This document shows, one piece after another, positions 20,493-29,120 of a DNA stretch of 64,000 nucleotides. How positions within the stretch are numbered: position 1 is the stretch's first letter; every line of letters starts with the position of its first letter. The stretch is from QHXW01 sp035280425. Its GTDB lineage: Bacteria > Acidobacteriota > Terriglobia > Bryobacterales > Bryobacteraceae. The stretch lies in the NCBI GenBank assembly GCA_035280425.1, contig DATEFW010000024.1, positions 186,001-250,000 on the forward strand, given 5' to 3'. The position numbers and the translations under genes are program-made. A model generated the notes under the pieces. It was not told the DNA's origin, did not search any database, and worked only from the letters and a program-made list of their open reading frames with translations.

Positions 20493-21932
20493 TTTGCGCG
20501 CCAGATCGCCGGCCAGCCGCCCCAGCGTCACCAGCGCCCGGTCGATCGCGTCCGACCACCGGTATCCGCAACTGATGCGGATTGCATTCTTGAACCGCCC
20601 GCCCGCTGAAAAGATCATTCCCGGCAGAATGCTGATTTTGGCCGCGAGCGCCGCGTGAAATAACTCCAGCCCGTCCACCTGCCGCGGCAATTCCACCCAC
20701 AGAACGTAACCGGCATCCGGCCGTGTGATCCGCGTGCCTTCCGGAAAATACTTGCCGATCGCCTGGCTCACCATGCGCACCTGTTCGGCGAACGCAATGC
20801 GCAATCGCGCCAGATATCGCTCGTACCCGCCGGATTCGATGTACTCCGCCAGCGCCAGTTGCGGCAGCGAAGCCGTCGCTATGGTCGTGGCGAATTTCAA
20901 CCGCTCCACGGCCCCGCGAAATTGCCCTGCCTCGATCCACCCCACGCGGAAGCCCGGCGCCAGCACCTTCGAAAACGACGTGCACAGCAGCACCATCCCC
21001 TCGCGATCGAACGCCTTGGCTACCCTGGGGCGCCGCGCGCCGAACGCCAGATCGCCGTAAAGATCGTCTTCGATCAGCGCCACCCGGTGCCGCGCCGTCA
21101 ATTCCACCAGCGACTTCTTATATTCGTCACTGAGCACATATCCGAGCGGATTATGCCCGTTGGTCATCGTTACGCATGCTTTAATCTGGTGCTTGCGGAT
21201 GGCGTGCTCCAGCACCTCCAGGCTCATTCCTTCGCGCGGATGCGTCGGAATCTCGATGGCGCGCATGCCCAGCGATTGAATCGCCTCCAGCAGCCCGAAA
21301 TAGGTCGGGCTCTCGACCGCGACAACGTCGCCGGCCGCCGCCACGGCACGCAGTGCCAGATTGACTGCCTCCATGGCCCCGCACGTCACCACGATCTCGG
21401 ACGGCGAAAAGTTGCAGCCGCATTCGAGCGCGCGTCGCGCAATCTGCCGCCGCAGCGGCTCAACGCCTGGAGAAAATTCGTAGCCCCCGCTGTGCAGCGG
21501 CATCCTTCGCGTGATGCTGCGCAGAATCTGGTTTAGTTTCTGGTGCGGAAAAAGCGATGGCTCGGGGCACGCCGTGCCCAGCGGCACATTTGCCGGATTG
21601 CGCGCCGTGTGCACGATTTCCGCCACGATGCCGTCGTCGCCCGCGCGTGTCGGCTTGGGTTGCGGAGTCCTGTACCGCGGCTCGGGAATCATCTTGGCGA
21701 ACGGCACCCGCACAAAGAAACCGGAACGGGGCCGCGCTTCGATCGCCCCGCGGTCCTCCAGCCACAAATACGCCTGCAGCACCGTCGAAATGCTCAGCCC
21801 CTCGCGCCGGCTCAGCCAGCGCACCGAGGGCACGCGTTCGCCCGCGCGCAGCAGGCCTCCCGCGATCTGCCCTTCGAGCGTATGGGCGAGTCTCAGATAA
21901 AGTGGCAATTTGGCCGTGGCGGACCGGGGCAT
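20487..21932 (-). CDS. MocR-type GntR/aminotransferase regulator
   Basis: A pyridoxal-phosphate-binding transcription factor with an N-terminal winged helix (PLYLRLAHTLEGQIAGGLL, then LSRREGLSISTVLQAYLWLE) and a C-terminal class I aminotransferase-like domain. The PLP lysine lies in CTSFSKVLAPGFRVGW. The ATG at 21932 is preferred over the ATG at 21983, because the latter falls inside the apparent promoter (TTGCAA 21967-21972 and TAAAAT 21944-21949 on this strand). The -10 box is then only 11 bases from the start codon, so the message is leaderless or nearly so. The target is unknown; the divergent GNAT and the gene itself are the obvious candidates. Confidence 0.9.
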   Translation of the reverse strand: MPRSATAKLPLYLRLAHTLEGQIAGGLLRAGERVPSVRWLSRREGLSISTVLQAYLWLEDRGAIEARPRSGFFVRVPFAKMIPEPRYRTPQPKPTRAGDDGIVAEIVHTARNPANVPLGTACPEPSLFPHQKLNQILRSITRRMPLHSGGYEFSPGVEPLRRQIARRALECGCNFSPSEIVVTCGAMEAVNLALRAVAAAGDVVAVESPTYFGLLEAIQSLGMRAIEIPTHPREGMSLEVLEHAIRKHQIKACVTMTNGHNPLGYVLSDEYKKSLVELTARHRVALIEDDLYGDLAFGARRPRVAKAFDREGMVLLCTSFSKVLAPGFRVGWIEAGQFRGAVERLKFATTIATASLPQLALAEYIESGGYERYLARLRIAFAEQVRMVSQAIGKYFPEGTRITRPDAGYVLWVELPRQVDGLELFHAALAAKISILPGMIFSAGGRFKNAIRISCGYRWSDAIDRALVTLGRLAGDLARKS

Positions 21933-21943
21933 CAGTTCATCAA

Positions 21944-21990
21944 ATTTTACATCTGTACTGGTTACATTGCAATAATTCTGCATCTGTACT
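21944..21990 (-). promoter_or_regulatory. Promoter and direct-repeat operator of the MocR gene
   Basis: On the minus strand a -35 box TTGCAA (21967-21972) and a -10 box TAAAAT (21944-21949) are separated by exactly 17 bases. The 10-mer AGTACAGATG occurs twice on this strand: in the spacer (21950-21959) and just upstream of the -35 (21981-21990). The repeats start 31 bases apart, about three helical turns, which is the geometry expected for a dimeric MocR factor. Binding is inferred. Confidence 0.65.
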
Positions 21991-22096
21991 TACCGTGTCG
22001 TTTTCGGCATCATCGATCTTGAGGGAGATCCAGCAGGAAGCTGCGGCGGGCGGAATCCCGGTCTGATCGCCGCGCTTCACAACCAGGAGGTGTATC

Positions 22097-22579
22097 TTGC
22101 AAGCCGAACTCGCCGTCGAGCTCCGCAGAGTCCGCCGGCCCAAAAACCTGACCGCTGCCGAATTCCAGTTCCACAACCGCCTGAGCCCCGCGCAGGTCGA
22201 GCAGCTCTGGCGCTTATACCAATCCGAATGGTGGAGCCGCGGCCGCAAGCTCTCCGACACACGCCGCGTCGTCGAAAACTCGGACCTCGTCTTCGCGTTC
22301 TCCGATCCCGAAACCGGCGAGCTCGCCGCCTTCGCGCGCGTCCTCACCGATTACACCTATAAGGCCCTCATCTTCGACGTCATCGTCGAGCCGTCCCGGC
22401 GCAAGCTCGGTCTCGGCCGCCGCCTCGTCGACGTCATAGTCTGTTCTCCCGCGCTGCTGTTCGTGGAAAACCTGGAGCTTTACTGCCGCCCCGAACTGAT
22501 CCCTTTTTATGAGCAGTGGGACTTCACGGCCAACTTGCGGCGGGTTCATTTCATGCGCCGCACCCAGGAACCCTGGTAG
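22097..22579 (+). CDS. GNAT-family N-acetyltransferase
   Basis: A 160-residue acetyltransferase of unknown substrate. The CoA-binding motif is FDVIVEPSRRKLGLGRRLVD (R-x-x-G-L-G), with an upstream strand LAAFARVLTDYTYKALIFDV and a C-terminal FYEQWDFTANLRRVHFMRR. The TTG at 22097 is well supported: AGGAGG lies 6 bases upstream and no in-frame ATG fits. The gene is divergent from the MocR regulator, with the operator repeats between them, so it is a candidate target. Confidence 0.85.
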   Translation: MQAELAVELRRVRRPKNLTAAEFQFHNRLSPAQVEQLWRLYQSEWWSRGRKLSDTRRVVENSDLVFAFSDPETGELAAFARVLTDYTYKALIFDVIVEPSRRKLGLGRRLVDVIVCSPALLFVENLELYCRPELIPFYEQWDFTANLRRVHFMRRTQEPW

Positions 22580-22657
22580 CAGCCGCGGCCTCAAAACTCG
22601 CCAGCCGCGTCAAATGTAGAATGGAAGACTCTGAATCTGACTTCCAGGAGGCGACTT

Positions 22658-25600
22658 ATGACGCGCTTCGCCGCGATTTCTATCTGGATGGCCTGCGGAG
22701 CCTTTTGCTTCGCGCAATCCACTCACCCGCTGCTGTTGCAAAAACCGGCGCTCAGCCGCACGCAGATCGTCTTTAGTTACGGCGGCGACCTCTGGAGCGT
22801 CAGCCGGCAAGGCGGCGATGCCACTCGCCTGACGGCCGGCATTGGAACCGAGACCGACGCCTATTTCTCTCCCGATGGCTCGCAGATCGCCTTTACCGGC
22901 GAATATGACGGCAACCTGGACGTCTATGTGATGCCCGCTGCCGGCGGAATTCCAAAACGCCTGACCTACCATCCGGCAGCCGACTTCGTTCAGGGATGGA
23001 CGCCTGACGGCAAACAGATCCTGTTCCGCTCCACGCGCAACAGCTACTCGCGCTTCGCCCGGCTGTTCACCATGCCCGTCGAGGGCGGCGGCCTTCCCGC
23101 TGAGCTTCCGTTGCCCATGGCCGAGCAAGGTTCCTATTCCGCCGACGCCTCGCACATCGCCTACATGCCGCTGGCCCCCGCCTTCGCCACCTGGAAACGC
23201 TATCGCGGCGGCCGCGCCACGCCCATCTGGATTGCCAACCTTTCCGATTCGAGCGTCGAAAAACTGCCTCGCCAGAATTCCAACGACTTCAATCCCATAT
23301 GGGTCGGTTCGCGAGTCTACTTTCTCTCGGATCGCAATGGCCCCGTCACACTGTTCGCTTACGACACCGCCAGCAAGAAAGTCAGCGAGCTGATTCACAA
23401 TGCCGGTCTCGATATCAAATCGGCATCCGCCGGCCCCGGCGCCATCGTCTACGAACAATTCGGCGAGATTCACCTCTTCGACCTGACGACCGGAAAAACT
23501 CGTAAGATCGACATTCACCTCGCGGCCGATTTCCCTGAAGCGCGCCCGCAATACGAAAAAGCCGCAAAGCAGATCCTGAACGCCGCACTTTCGCCTACCG
23601 GCGCGCGCGCCGTTTTTGAAGCCCATGGCGAAATCCTTACGGTCCCTGCCGAAAAGGGCAGCATCCGCAATCTGACCAATACCCCGGCAGCCGCCGAGCG
23701 CGATCCCGCCTGGTCGCCCGACGGCAAACAAGTCGCCTATTTTTCCGACGAGTCCGGAGAATATGAGCTCTGCATTCGTAACCAGACCGGCATGGGCGAC
23801 GTGCAAAAAATCAAGCTGGGAGATCCGCCCTCGTTCTATTACGGACCTACATGGTCGCCCGACGGCAAGAAGATCGCCTACACCACCCGCATCGCGCTCT
23901 GGTTTATCGATCTCGACAAGAAAACTCCGGTGCGCGTCGATGAGGACACCTACGATTCGCCATCCCACGATCTCAATCCCGCCTGGTCGCCCGATAGCAA
24001 ATGGCTGGCATATACCAAGCTGCTCAAAAACCATTTGCGCGCCGTTTGCCTCTATTCGCTCGATGAATCCAAGGTGCATCAGATTTCCGATGGCATGAGT
24101 GACGCCGAGTACGCCGTCTTCGATCCCAACGGCAAGTACCTTTATTTCACCGCCAGCACGAATCTCGGCCTGACCACCGCGTGGCTCGATATGACCAGCC
24201 TCGATCGCGACGTGACGCGAAGTGTGTACGTCGCCGTTCTGAGCAAGGACGAGCCCTCTCCCATCGCGCCCGAAAGCGATGAGGAAAAGGGCAAAGACGC
24301 GGATAAGAAGTCCGACGCCGATCAGAAGGCCGGCAAAGACAAGGCCGATAAAGACAAACCGAAGGAGCCGGCGAAGGTCAAAATCGACCTGGCAAACATC
24401 GGCCAGCGAATTCTGGCGCTGCCTATTCCCGCGCGTGATTACCGCGGCATGCTGCCGGGCAAAGAGGGCGTTCTGTTTCTAGTCGAAGATCCGCCAGGCA
24501 TGCAGGAGCCCGGCCCCGACCGCCAGATCGTCCACAAATTCGAGCTCAAGACGCGCAAGACCGAAAAAGTTCTGGATGGCTTGCGCTCTTTTGACGTCTC
24601 CCGTGACGGTGAAAAAATGTTGTATCGCCAAGGCGACAAGTGGACCATTGCGTCTACTTCCAAGCCGCCCAAGCCGGGCGATGGCCTCCTCAAGATGGAC
24701 GACATGGAAGTCCGTGTCGACCCCCGTGAAGAGTGGAAGCAGATGTACCACGAAGTCTGGCGCATCGAGCGCGACTTCTTCTACGATCCCGGCCACCACG
24801 GCCTCGATCTCCACGCCGCCGAAGCCAAATACGAACCATATCTCGATGGAATCGCGAGCCGGGCCGATCTCACCTACCTGTTTCAGGAAATGCTGGGCGA
24901 GATCTCGGTCGGGCACATGTACGTGGGCGGCGGCACAGAACCGCCGGTCAAACGCGTGAAGGGCGGTTTGCTTGGCGCCGATTACCGGATCGAAAACGGC
25001 CGTTATCGTTTCGCGCGCGTCTATAACGGCGAGAACTGGAATCCGCATTTGAAAGCCCCGCTCACCCAGCCCGGCGTAAACGTCGCGGCGGGCGATTATC
25101 TGCTCGCGGTAAACGGCCGCGACCTGCGGGCCGCCGATAACCTCTTCAGCTTTTTCGAAGAGACCGCCGGCAAAAGTGTCGCGCTCCGTGTAGGCGCCGA
25201 CCCAACCGGCGCCGGATCGCGCGAAGTTACCGTCGTTCCCGTCGAGAACGAGTTCGGCCTCCGCAATCTTGCCTGGATCGAAGAAAACCGCCGGAAAGTG
25301 GACCAGATGAGCGGCGGCCGCCTTGCCTACGTCTATCTGCCCAATACCGCAGAGGCCGGCTACGAGAATTTCAATCGTTACTATTTCGCGCAGGTGGGCA
25401 AAGAAGGCGCGGTGATCGACGAGCGCTTTAACGGCGGCGGCGACGTCGCCGATTACATGATCGAGTATTTGAAACGCCCGCTGATGAGCCTCTGGACCAC
25501 GCGCGTAGGAGCCGATTTTACAACGCCCCAGAACCAGATCTTCGGACCCAAAGCCATGGTCGTGAACGAATATGCCGGTTCTGGCGGCGACGCGCTGCCC

Positions 25601-25951
25601 TGGATGTTCCGCGAGCGCCACGTCGGCACTCTGGTCGGCAAACGCACCTGGGGCGGGTTGGTCGGCATCTTCAATTTCCCGCGCCTGATTGACGGCGGCT
25701 TCGTCACCGCGCCGAACCTGGCGTTCTACAGCCCCACCGGGGAATGGGACGTCGAAAATCACGGCGTCCCTCCGGATGTCGAAGTCGAGTACGATCCCGC
25801 TCAGGTGCGCGCCGGACACGATCCGCAGTTGGAGAAGGCCGTCGAAGTAGTGCTGGCGGAGTTGAAGAAAAATCCTCTGCCGCATTACAAGCGGCCTCCG
25901 TATCCCAACTATCACCGCAAAGCCTCTGCCGCCGCGGCCGGTGGACGCTAG
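22658..25951 (+). CDS. Tricorn-type S41 serine protease
   Basis: A 1097-residue tricorn-protease homologue that degrades peptides. The start at 22658 has AGGAGG 7 bases upstream and gives a signal peptide (AAISIWMACGAFCFAQ), so this form is exported. Residues about 35-540 are beta-propeller repeats (YFSPDGSQIAFTGEYDGN, AWSPDGKQVAYFSDESGEY). About 545-580 is a Lys/Asp-rich linker (KGKDADKKSDADQK). C1, PDZ and C2 protease domains follow. The likely catalytic His is in GEISVGHMYVGG and the nucleophile in EYAGSGGDALPW (Ser975), matching tricorn. It stands alone between the GNAT and the VapBC pair. Confidence 0.93.
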   Translation: MTRFAAISIWMACGAFCFAQSTHPLLLQKPALSRTQIVFSYGGDLWSVSRQGGDATRLTAGIGTETDAYFSPDGSQIAFTGEYDGNLDVYVMPAAGGIPKRLTYHPAADFVQGWTPDGKQILFRSTRNSYSRFARLFTMPVEGGGLPAELPLPMAEQGSYSADASHIAYMPLAPAFATWKRYRGGRATPIWIANLSDSSVEKLPRQNSNDFNPIWVGSRVYFLSDRNGPVTLFAYDTASKKVSELIHNAGLDIKSASAGPGAIVYEQFGEIHLFDLTTGKTRKIDIHLAADFPEARPQYEKAAKQILNAALSPTGARAVFEAHGEILTVPAEKGSIRNLTNTPAAAERDPAWSPDGKQVAYFSDESGEYELCIRNQTGMGDVQKIKLGDPPSFYYGPTWSPDGKKIAYTTRIALWFIDLDKKTPVRVDEDTYDSPSHDLNPAWSPDSKWLAYTKLLKNHLRAVCLYSLDESKVHQISDGMSDAEYAVFDPNGKYLYFTASTNLGLTTAWLDMTSLDRDVTRSVYVAVLSKDEPSPIAPESDEEKGKDADKKSDADQKAGKDKADKDKPKEPAKVKIDLANIGQRILALPIPARDYRGMLPGKEGVLFLVEDPPGMQEPGPDRQIVHKFELKTRKTEKVLDGLRSFDVSRDGEKMLYRQGDKWTIASTSKPPKPGDGLLKMDDMEVRVDPREEWKQMYHEVWRIERDFFYDPGHHGLDLHAAEAKYEPYLDGIASRADLTYLFQEMLGEISVGHMYVGGGTEPPVKRVKGGLLGADYRIENGRYRFARVYNGENWNPHLKAPLTQPGVNVAAGDYLLAVNGRDLRAADNLFSFFEETAGKSVALRVGADPTGAGSREVTVVPVENEFGLRNLAWIEENRRKVDQMSGGRLAYVYLPNTAEAGYENFNRYYFAQVGKEGAVIDERFNGGGDVADYMIEYLKRPLMSLWTTRVGADFTTPQNQIFGPKAMVVNEYAGSGGDALPWMFRERHVGTLVGKRTWGGLVGIFNFPRLIDGGFVTAPNLAFYSPTGEWDVENHGVPPDVEVEYDPAQVRAGHDPQLEKAVEVVLAELKKNPLPHYKRPPYPNYHRKASAAAAGGR

Positions 25952-25984
25952 CACCGCGCCCGGTTATCATGATCCATCTATGTG

Positions 25985-25990
25985 TATAAT
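25985..25990 (+). promoter_or_regulatory. Candidate -10 box for the vapBC pair
   Basis: A perfect TATAAT lies in the short AT-rich gap after the tricorn gene, 6 bases before a GTG at 25997. The best -35 (TTATCA, 25964-25969) has a short 15-base spacer. If it is used, the antitoxin message would be leaderless. Confidence 0.45.
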
Positions 25991-25996
25991 GATTAT

Positions 25997-26233
25997 GTGA
26001 GCGTGAAGTACCAGATCGTTTTGCCGGACGATCTTTCCCATGAAATGCGCGCCGCCGCGGCCCGTCTCAAGGTCCCTTTGGCTCAGTTCATTCGCGAAAC
26101 CATGGAGGGCCGGCTGCGGCAGATGAAGAGCGTCAAATCCAAACAGCGGCCTTTCGATTGGATGCGCAAGCTGCGGGTCGACATCCCGGACCGGGACTTG
26201 GCATCCCGGGTCGATGAAATCCTCTACAAGTGA
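25997..26233 (+). CDS. vapB: VapB-type antitoxin (ribbon-helix-helix)
   Basis: A small protein of about 78 residues. Its N-terminal KYQIVLPDDLSHEMRAAAAR followed by VPLAQFIRETMEGRL is the strand-helix-helix layout of ribbon-helix-helix DNA-binding antitoxins. The C-terminus (QRPFDWMRKLRVDIPDRDLA) would wrap the toxin. The start is uncertain: GTG at 25982, 25997 or 26003 are all in frame. The perfect TATAAT at 25985-25990 makes 25982 unlikely. Its stop overlaps the toxin start as GTGA, the usual coupling of such pairs. It would autoregulate the operon with VapC. Confidence 0.8.
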   Translation: MSVKYQIVLPDDLSHEMRAAAARLKVPLAQFIRETMEGRLRQMKSVKSKQRPFDWMRKLRVDIPDRDLASRVDEILYK

Positions 26234-26622
26234 CCGTTTTCATCGACACGAGCTATTATGTGGCCTTCCTCAACCCCCGCGACCAGTGGTTCGAGCGCGC
26301 CGAAAACGCCGCCCGCGGGCAGTTTCGCACGATCACTTCTTCGCTGATCCTTAACGAAACGGTCTCGCTCTTGCAGGCGAGGGGATTGCTCTCTACGGCG
26401 CTCGATTGGCTGCGGGCTGTGCGCGCCGATCCCGATACCCAGATCGTCTACGTCGATGCAGCCATCCAGTCCGAGGCCTGGGATCTGTTCGCCCGTTGGG
26501 GCGCGCACGGCGCCAATGCCGTCGATTGCACAAGCTTCGCCATCATGCGCCGGATGAGCATTAAGAAAGCCTTCACGTTTGACCGCCGCTTCCGTAGCGC
26601 CGGGTTCGAGACGCTAGGTTGA
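26230..26622 (+). CDS. vapC: VapC-type PIN-domain ribonuclease toxin
   Basis: A 130-residue PIN-domain nuclease. The four acidic metal-binding positions are visible: the Asp of VFIDTSYYVAF, the Glu of LILNETVSLL, the Asp of AVDCTSFAIM and the Asp of FTFDRRFRS. VapC proteins typically cleave initiator tRNA or other structured RNAs; the target here is unknown. The GTG at 26230 overlaps the antitoxin stop by 4 bases. The 3' end overlaps the convergent HEAT-like gene by 50 bases. Confidence 0.88.
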   Translation: MTVFIDTSYYVAFLNPRDQWFERAENAARGQFRTITSSLILNETVSLLQARGLLSTALDWLRAVRADPDTQIVYVDAAIQSEAWDLFARWGAHGANAVDCTSFAIMRRMSIKKAFTFDRRFRSAGFETLG

Positions 26623-27532
26623 GCCGCCTCTTCACCCGCATCAGGGTGCGCAATGCGGAGTCGATTGCAGGCTCGGCGGGCCGCGACGCGAGACGTTTCT
26701 TGATTTCGGCGTCAATGGTCTCCTCGTTGTCGCAAAATTCCAGCAGGCATCTCTCGATCTCGTCTTGTAGAAACCATTCCGCCGCCGGCAATATGGCCAG
26801 CAGGCGATCCGTGATCGCCTTCGATTCCTCCGGCCCCGCCCAGTGGATCCCGAGCTTCGCCGCGCCTGTAACGATCTCCGGTTCCTTTTCCTCGAGAAGC
26901 GGCCGCAACGTGGGCCAGTCTTCGTCCCGGATCCCGATCTCGTCCACCAGCCCCAGCGCGCTCTTGCGCCGCCGCAAACTCGACCGGCTTTCGCTCGCCT
27001 GCCCGGGCAGCGGCGTCAACGCCGAGAGCACCAGCGCTTCCCGCGCCGCCGCGCCCAGCTTGCGAAAGGCTTCTTCCGCCGCCGGACGATAAAAATCGTC
27101 TTCCAAAGCCCGATCGAAATGCGGCATGACCTCCGGCCGCCGAAAGCCGGCGAGCGCTTCGATTGCCCCTACCAGAAACCGGCCCTGAATAACCGCCAGA
27201 AGCAGTTGGAAGACATCTTCGCTTTGCCACGCGCCGAGCTGCCGCGCTGCCTCGCTTTCCACCGCCTCCTCGCCAAACCGGGCAATAGGATCGGCGATGT
27301 CCTTTGGTTTCATCAGATACTCGGCCAACTCGTCCTTGGCCCGCAGGCCCGCCAGCGCCTCGACCGCCCGGCACCGCGGCTGAAATGTTCCGCTGGGCTT
27401 TCCGTGCAACAGAAATTCCCGAAGCGCCGGGATCGCCCTCGGCCCGCACGCGATCAGCCGGGCAACCGCTTCATCGCCGTTGCGCAGCGATTCCAGTTGC
27501 ACGATCAGTTGTCCAATATCCGGATCAGTCAC
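26573..27532 (-). CDS. HEAT-like repeat protein of unknown function
   Basis: A 319-residue soluble, mostly alpha-helical protein. Repeating helical pairs such as ARLIACGPRAIPALREFLLH, VGAIEALAGFRRPEVMPHF and YRPAAEEAFRKLGAAAREAL are typical of HEAT/PBS-lyase-like scaffolds, which bind other proteins. No catalytic motif is seen. The GTG at 27532 (VTDPDIGQLIVQLESL) is taken as the start: the frame continues upstream to 27688, but that part would overlap the divergent MocR gene. No ribosome site is obvious, so the start is uncertain. Confidence 0.7.
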   Translation of the reverse strand: MTDPDIGQLIVQLESLRNGDEAVARLIACGPRAIPALREFLLHGKPSGTFQPRCRAVEALAGLRAKDELAEYLMKPKDIADPIARFGEEAVESEAARQLGAWQSEDVFQLLLAVIQGRFLVGAIEALAGFRRPEVMPHFDRALEDDFYRPAAEEAFRKLGAAAREALVLSALTPLPGQASESRSSLRRRKSALGLVDEIGIRDEDWPTLRPLLEEKEPEIVTGAAKLGIHWAGPEESKAITDRLLAILPAAEWFLQDEIERCLLEFCDNEETIDAEIKKRLASRPAEPAIDSALRTLMRVKRRLNLASRTRRYGSGGQT

Positions 27533-27597
27533 ACAAAGCGCACAATAACATGCGAAGCTGCCGTCGGCTACATGGCTCAGTAACGGTAAGGAATGGA

Positions 27598-27626
27598 TTG
27601 CACGGATCAGTCCAAAATGGTATGCT
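27598..27626 (+). promoter_or_regulatory. Promoter of the MocR/PdxR-like gene
   Basis: TTGCAC at 27598-27603 and TATGCT at 27621-27626 are separated by exactly 17 bases. The -10 box ends 11 bases before the ATG at 27638, the same distance as in the other MocR gene of this window, and no Shine-Dalgarno site is present. The 10-mer CGGATCAGTC occurs both here (27603-27612) and at 27521-27530, at the start of the divergent gene. Confidence 0.55.
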
Positions 27627-27637
27627 TCTCGATATAA

Positions 27638-29107
27638 ATGGTCTTCCAGCCCCACTTGGATCCGAAGTCTGATCTCCCGCTGTATCAACAGCTACACCAC
27701 TACATCTTAGGGCTAATTCGCGAAGGTTCGTTGAGGCACGGTGAACGGCTGCCAGCCACTCGGGAATTGGCTGGCCTGCTTGGACTGAACCGTACGACCA
27801 TTTCGGCTGCATACGAGCTGCTCGAGTCCGAAGGCCTGATTTCCGGCCATGTGGGCCGCGGAAGTTTCGTCACCGGTGGCGAACCGGGCCAGGGGGTGCG
27901 CTGGGAGCAGATGCTGGGCCCACGGGCCGCTGCTCCGCCGGTGCTGGCGGAGCGGAGCGGAATTATCAGTTTTGCCGTGTCGCGGCCTTCCGAAGATTTG
28001 TTTCCGGCCGCGGATTTTCGCAAAAGCTGCGAAGAGGTGATGGCCAGCCCGGATTTCGCGAGCATCCTGCAACTCGGCTCACCGGGCGGGTACGAGCCCC
28101 TGCGGCATTACCTCATGGAGGAGGCCCGGCGCGAGGGTGTGCTGCGGGAAGGCGACGACCTGATCATCACCAGCGGCTGCCAGCAGGCGCTCGATCTGCT
28201 GAGCCGCGTTCTGGTGCGCGCGCGGGATAAAGTCGTGCTCGAAGAGCCGGTCTATCCGGGACAAAAGAATCTGTTCATCGAGGCAGGAGCCGAGCTGGCC
28301 GGAGTTCCGGTGAATGCGGACGGGATGGATACGAGGCACCTGGAGCAGGCATTAGCCCAGGGGCCGGTGAAGGCTATCGTGGTGACACCGAATTTCCAGA
28401 ATCCCACTGGGGCAACGCTGAACCTGGCGGGGCGTGAGTCGGTGATGCAGCAAGCTCGCAGGGCCGGCGCGGTGATTATTGAAAACGACATTTACGGCCA
28501 GTTGCGGTATGAGGGAGACCGGCTGCCCACGATCAAGCAATTGGACCAGACGGATGGCACGATCCTGGTGCGGAGCTTTTCGAAGATTTCATTTCCCGGA
28601 CTGCGGGTCGGCTGGGCAATCGGGCCGGGACCGGTGATCGCCCGATTGCTCGAGGCCAAACATCTCTGCGACCTGCACAGCGATCAGCTCTCGCAAGCGG
28701 CCCTGCTGCGTTTTGCGCAAACCGGCCGGTTGAAGGAACATCACGCGCGGGTTCTGACGGCCGGCGCGCAGCGGCTCAAAGCTACGTTGGCCGCCTGCGA
28801 GCGCTATTTGCCGAAAGGTTCCCGGTTCACGCGGCCGGAAGGCGGAATGAATCTGTGGGTGCGCCTGCCGGAGCCATTGGATGCCGGCGAAATGCTGACC
28901 CAGGCGCAACGAGAAGGAGTGGCTTATTATCCTGGAAAATTCTTCGCGGTGGAACGGCCGGAGGCCGGATCGCTGCGGCTGAGCTTTGCGGGCCTCGAAC
29001 CGAGCCAGATCGAGAGGGGCATCCGGATTCTGGGTGGAATTTTTTCAAACGAATTAGAGCGGATGCAGGGCGCGTGGAATCGCGAACCTGCACCGGCCAT
29101 GGTTTAA
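27638..29107 (+). CDS. pdxR: MocR-family regulator, probably PdxR-like
   Basis: A 489-residue fusion of a GntR winged helix (PLYQQLHHYILGLIREG, ATRELAGLLGLNRTTISAAY) and an aminotransferase-like PLP-sensing domain, with the PLP lysine in VRSFSKISFPGLRVGW. It lies 13 bases upstream of pdxS on the same strand, so it probably regulates PLP synthesis in response to PLP, as PdxR does in Gram-positive bacteria. There PdxR is usually divergent from pdxST; here it is the first gene of the operon, which would make control autoregulatory. The pdxR name is inferred from context. Confidence 0.82.
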   Translation: MVFQPHLDPKSDLPLYQQLHHYILGLIREGSLRHGERLPATRELAGLLGLNRTTISAAYELLESEGLISGHVGRGSFVTGGEPGQGVRWEQMLGPRAAAPPVLAERSGIISFAVSRPSEDLFPAADFRKSCEEVMASPDFASILQLGSPGGYEPLRHYLMEEARREGVLREGDDLIITSGCQQALDLLSRVLVRARDKVVLEEPVYPGQKNLFIEAGAELAGVPVNADGMDTRHLEQALAQGPVKAIVVTPNFQNPTGATLNLAGRESVMQQARRAGAVIIENDIYGQLRYEGDRLPTIKQLDQTDGTILVRSFSKISFPGLRVGWAIGPGPVIARLLEAKHLCDLHSDQLSQAALLRFAQTGRLKEHHARVLTAGAQRLKATLAACERYLPKGSRFTRPEGGMNLWVRLPEPLDAGEMLTQAQREGVAYYPGKFFAVERPEAGSLRLSFAGLEPSQIERGIRILGGIFSNELERMQGAWNREPAPAMV

Positions 29108-29120
29108 GAGAGGAGATCTT

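Noticed and set aside
24479..25954. 491-codon minus-strand frame (and a similar one at 22610-24079)
   Set aside because: Both lie opposite the tricorn protease gene, which has full motifs and a ribosome site.
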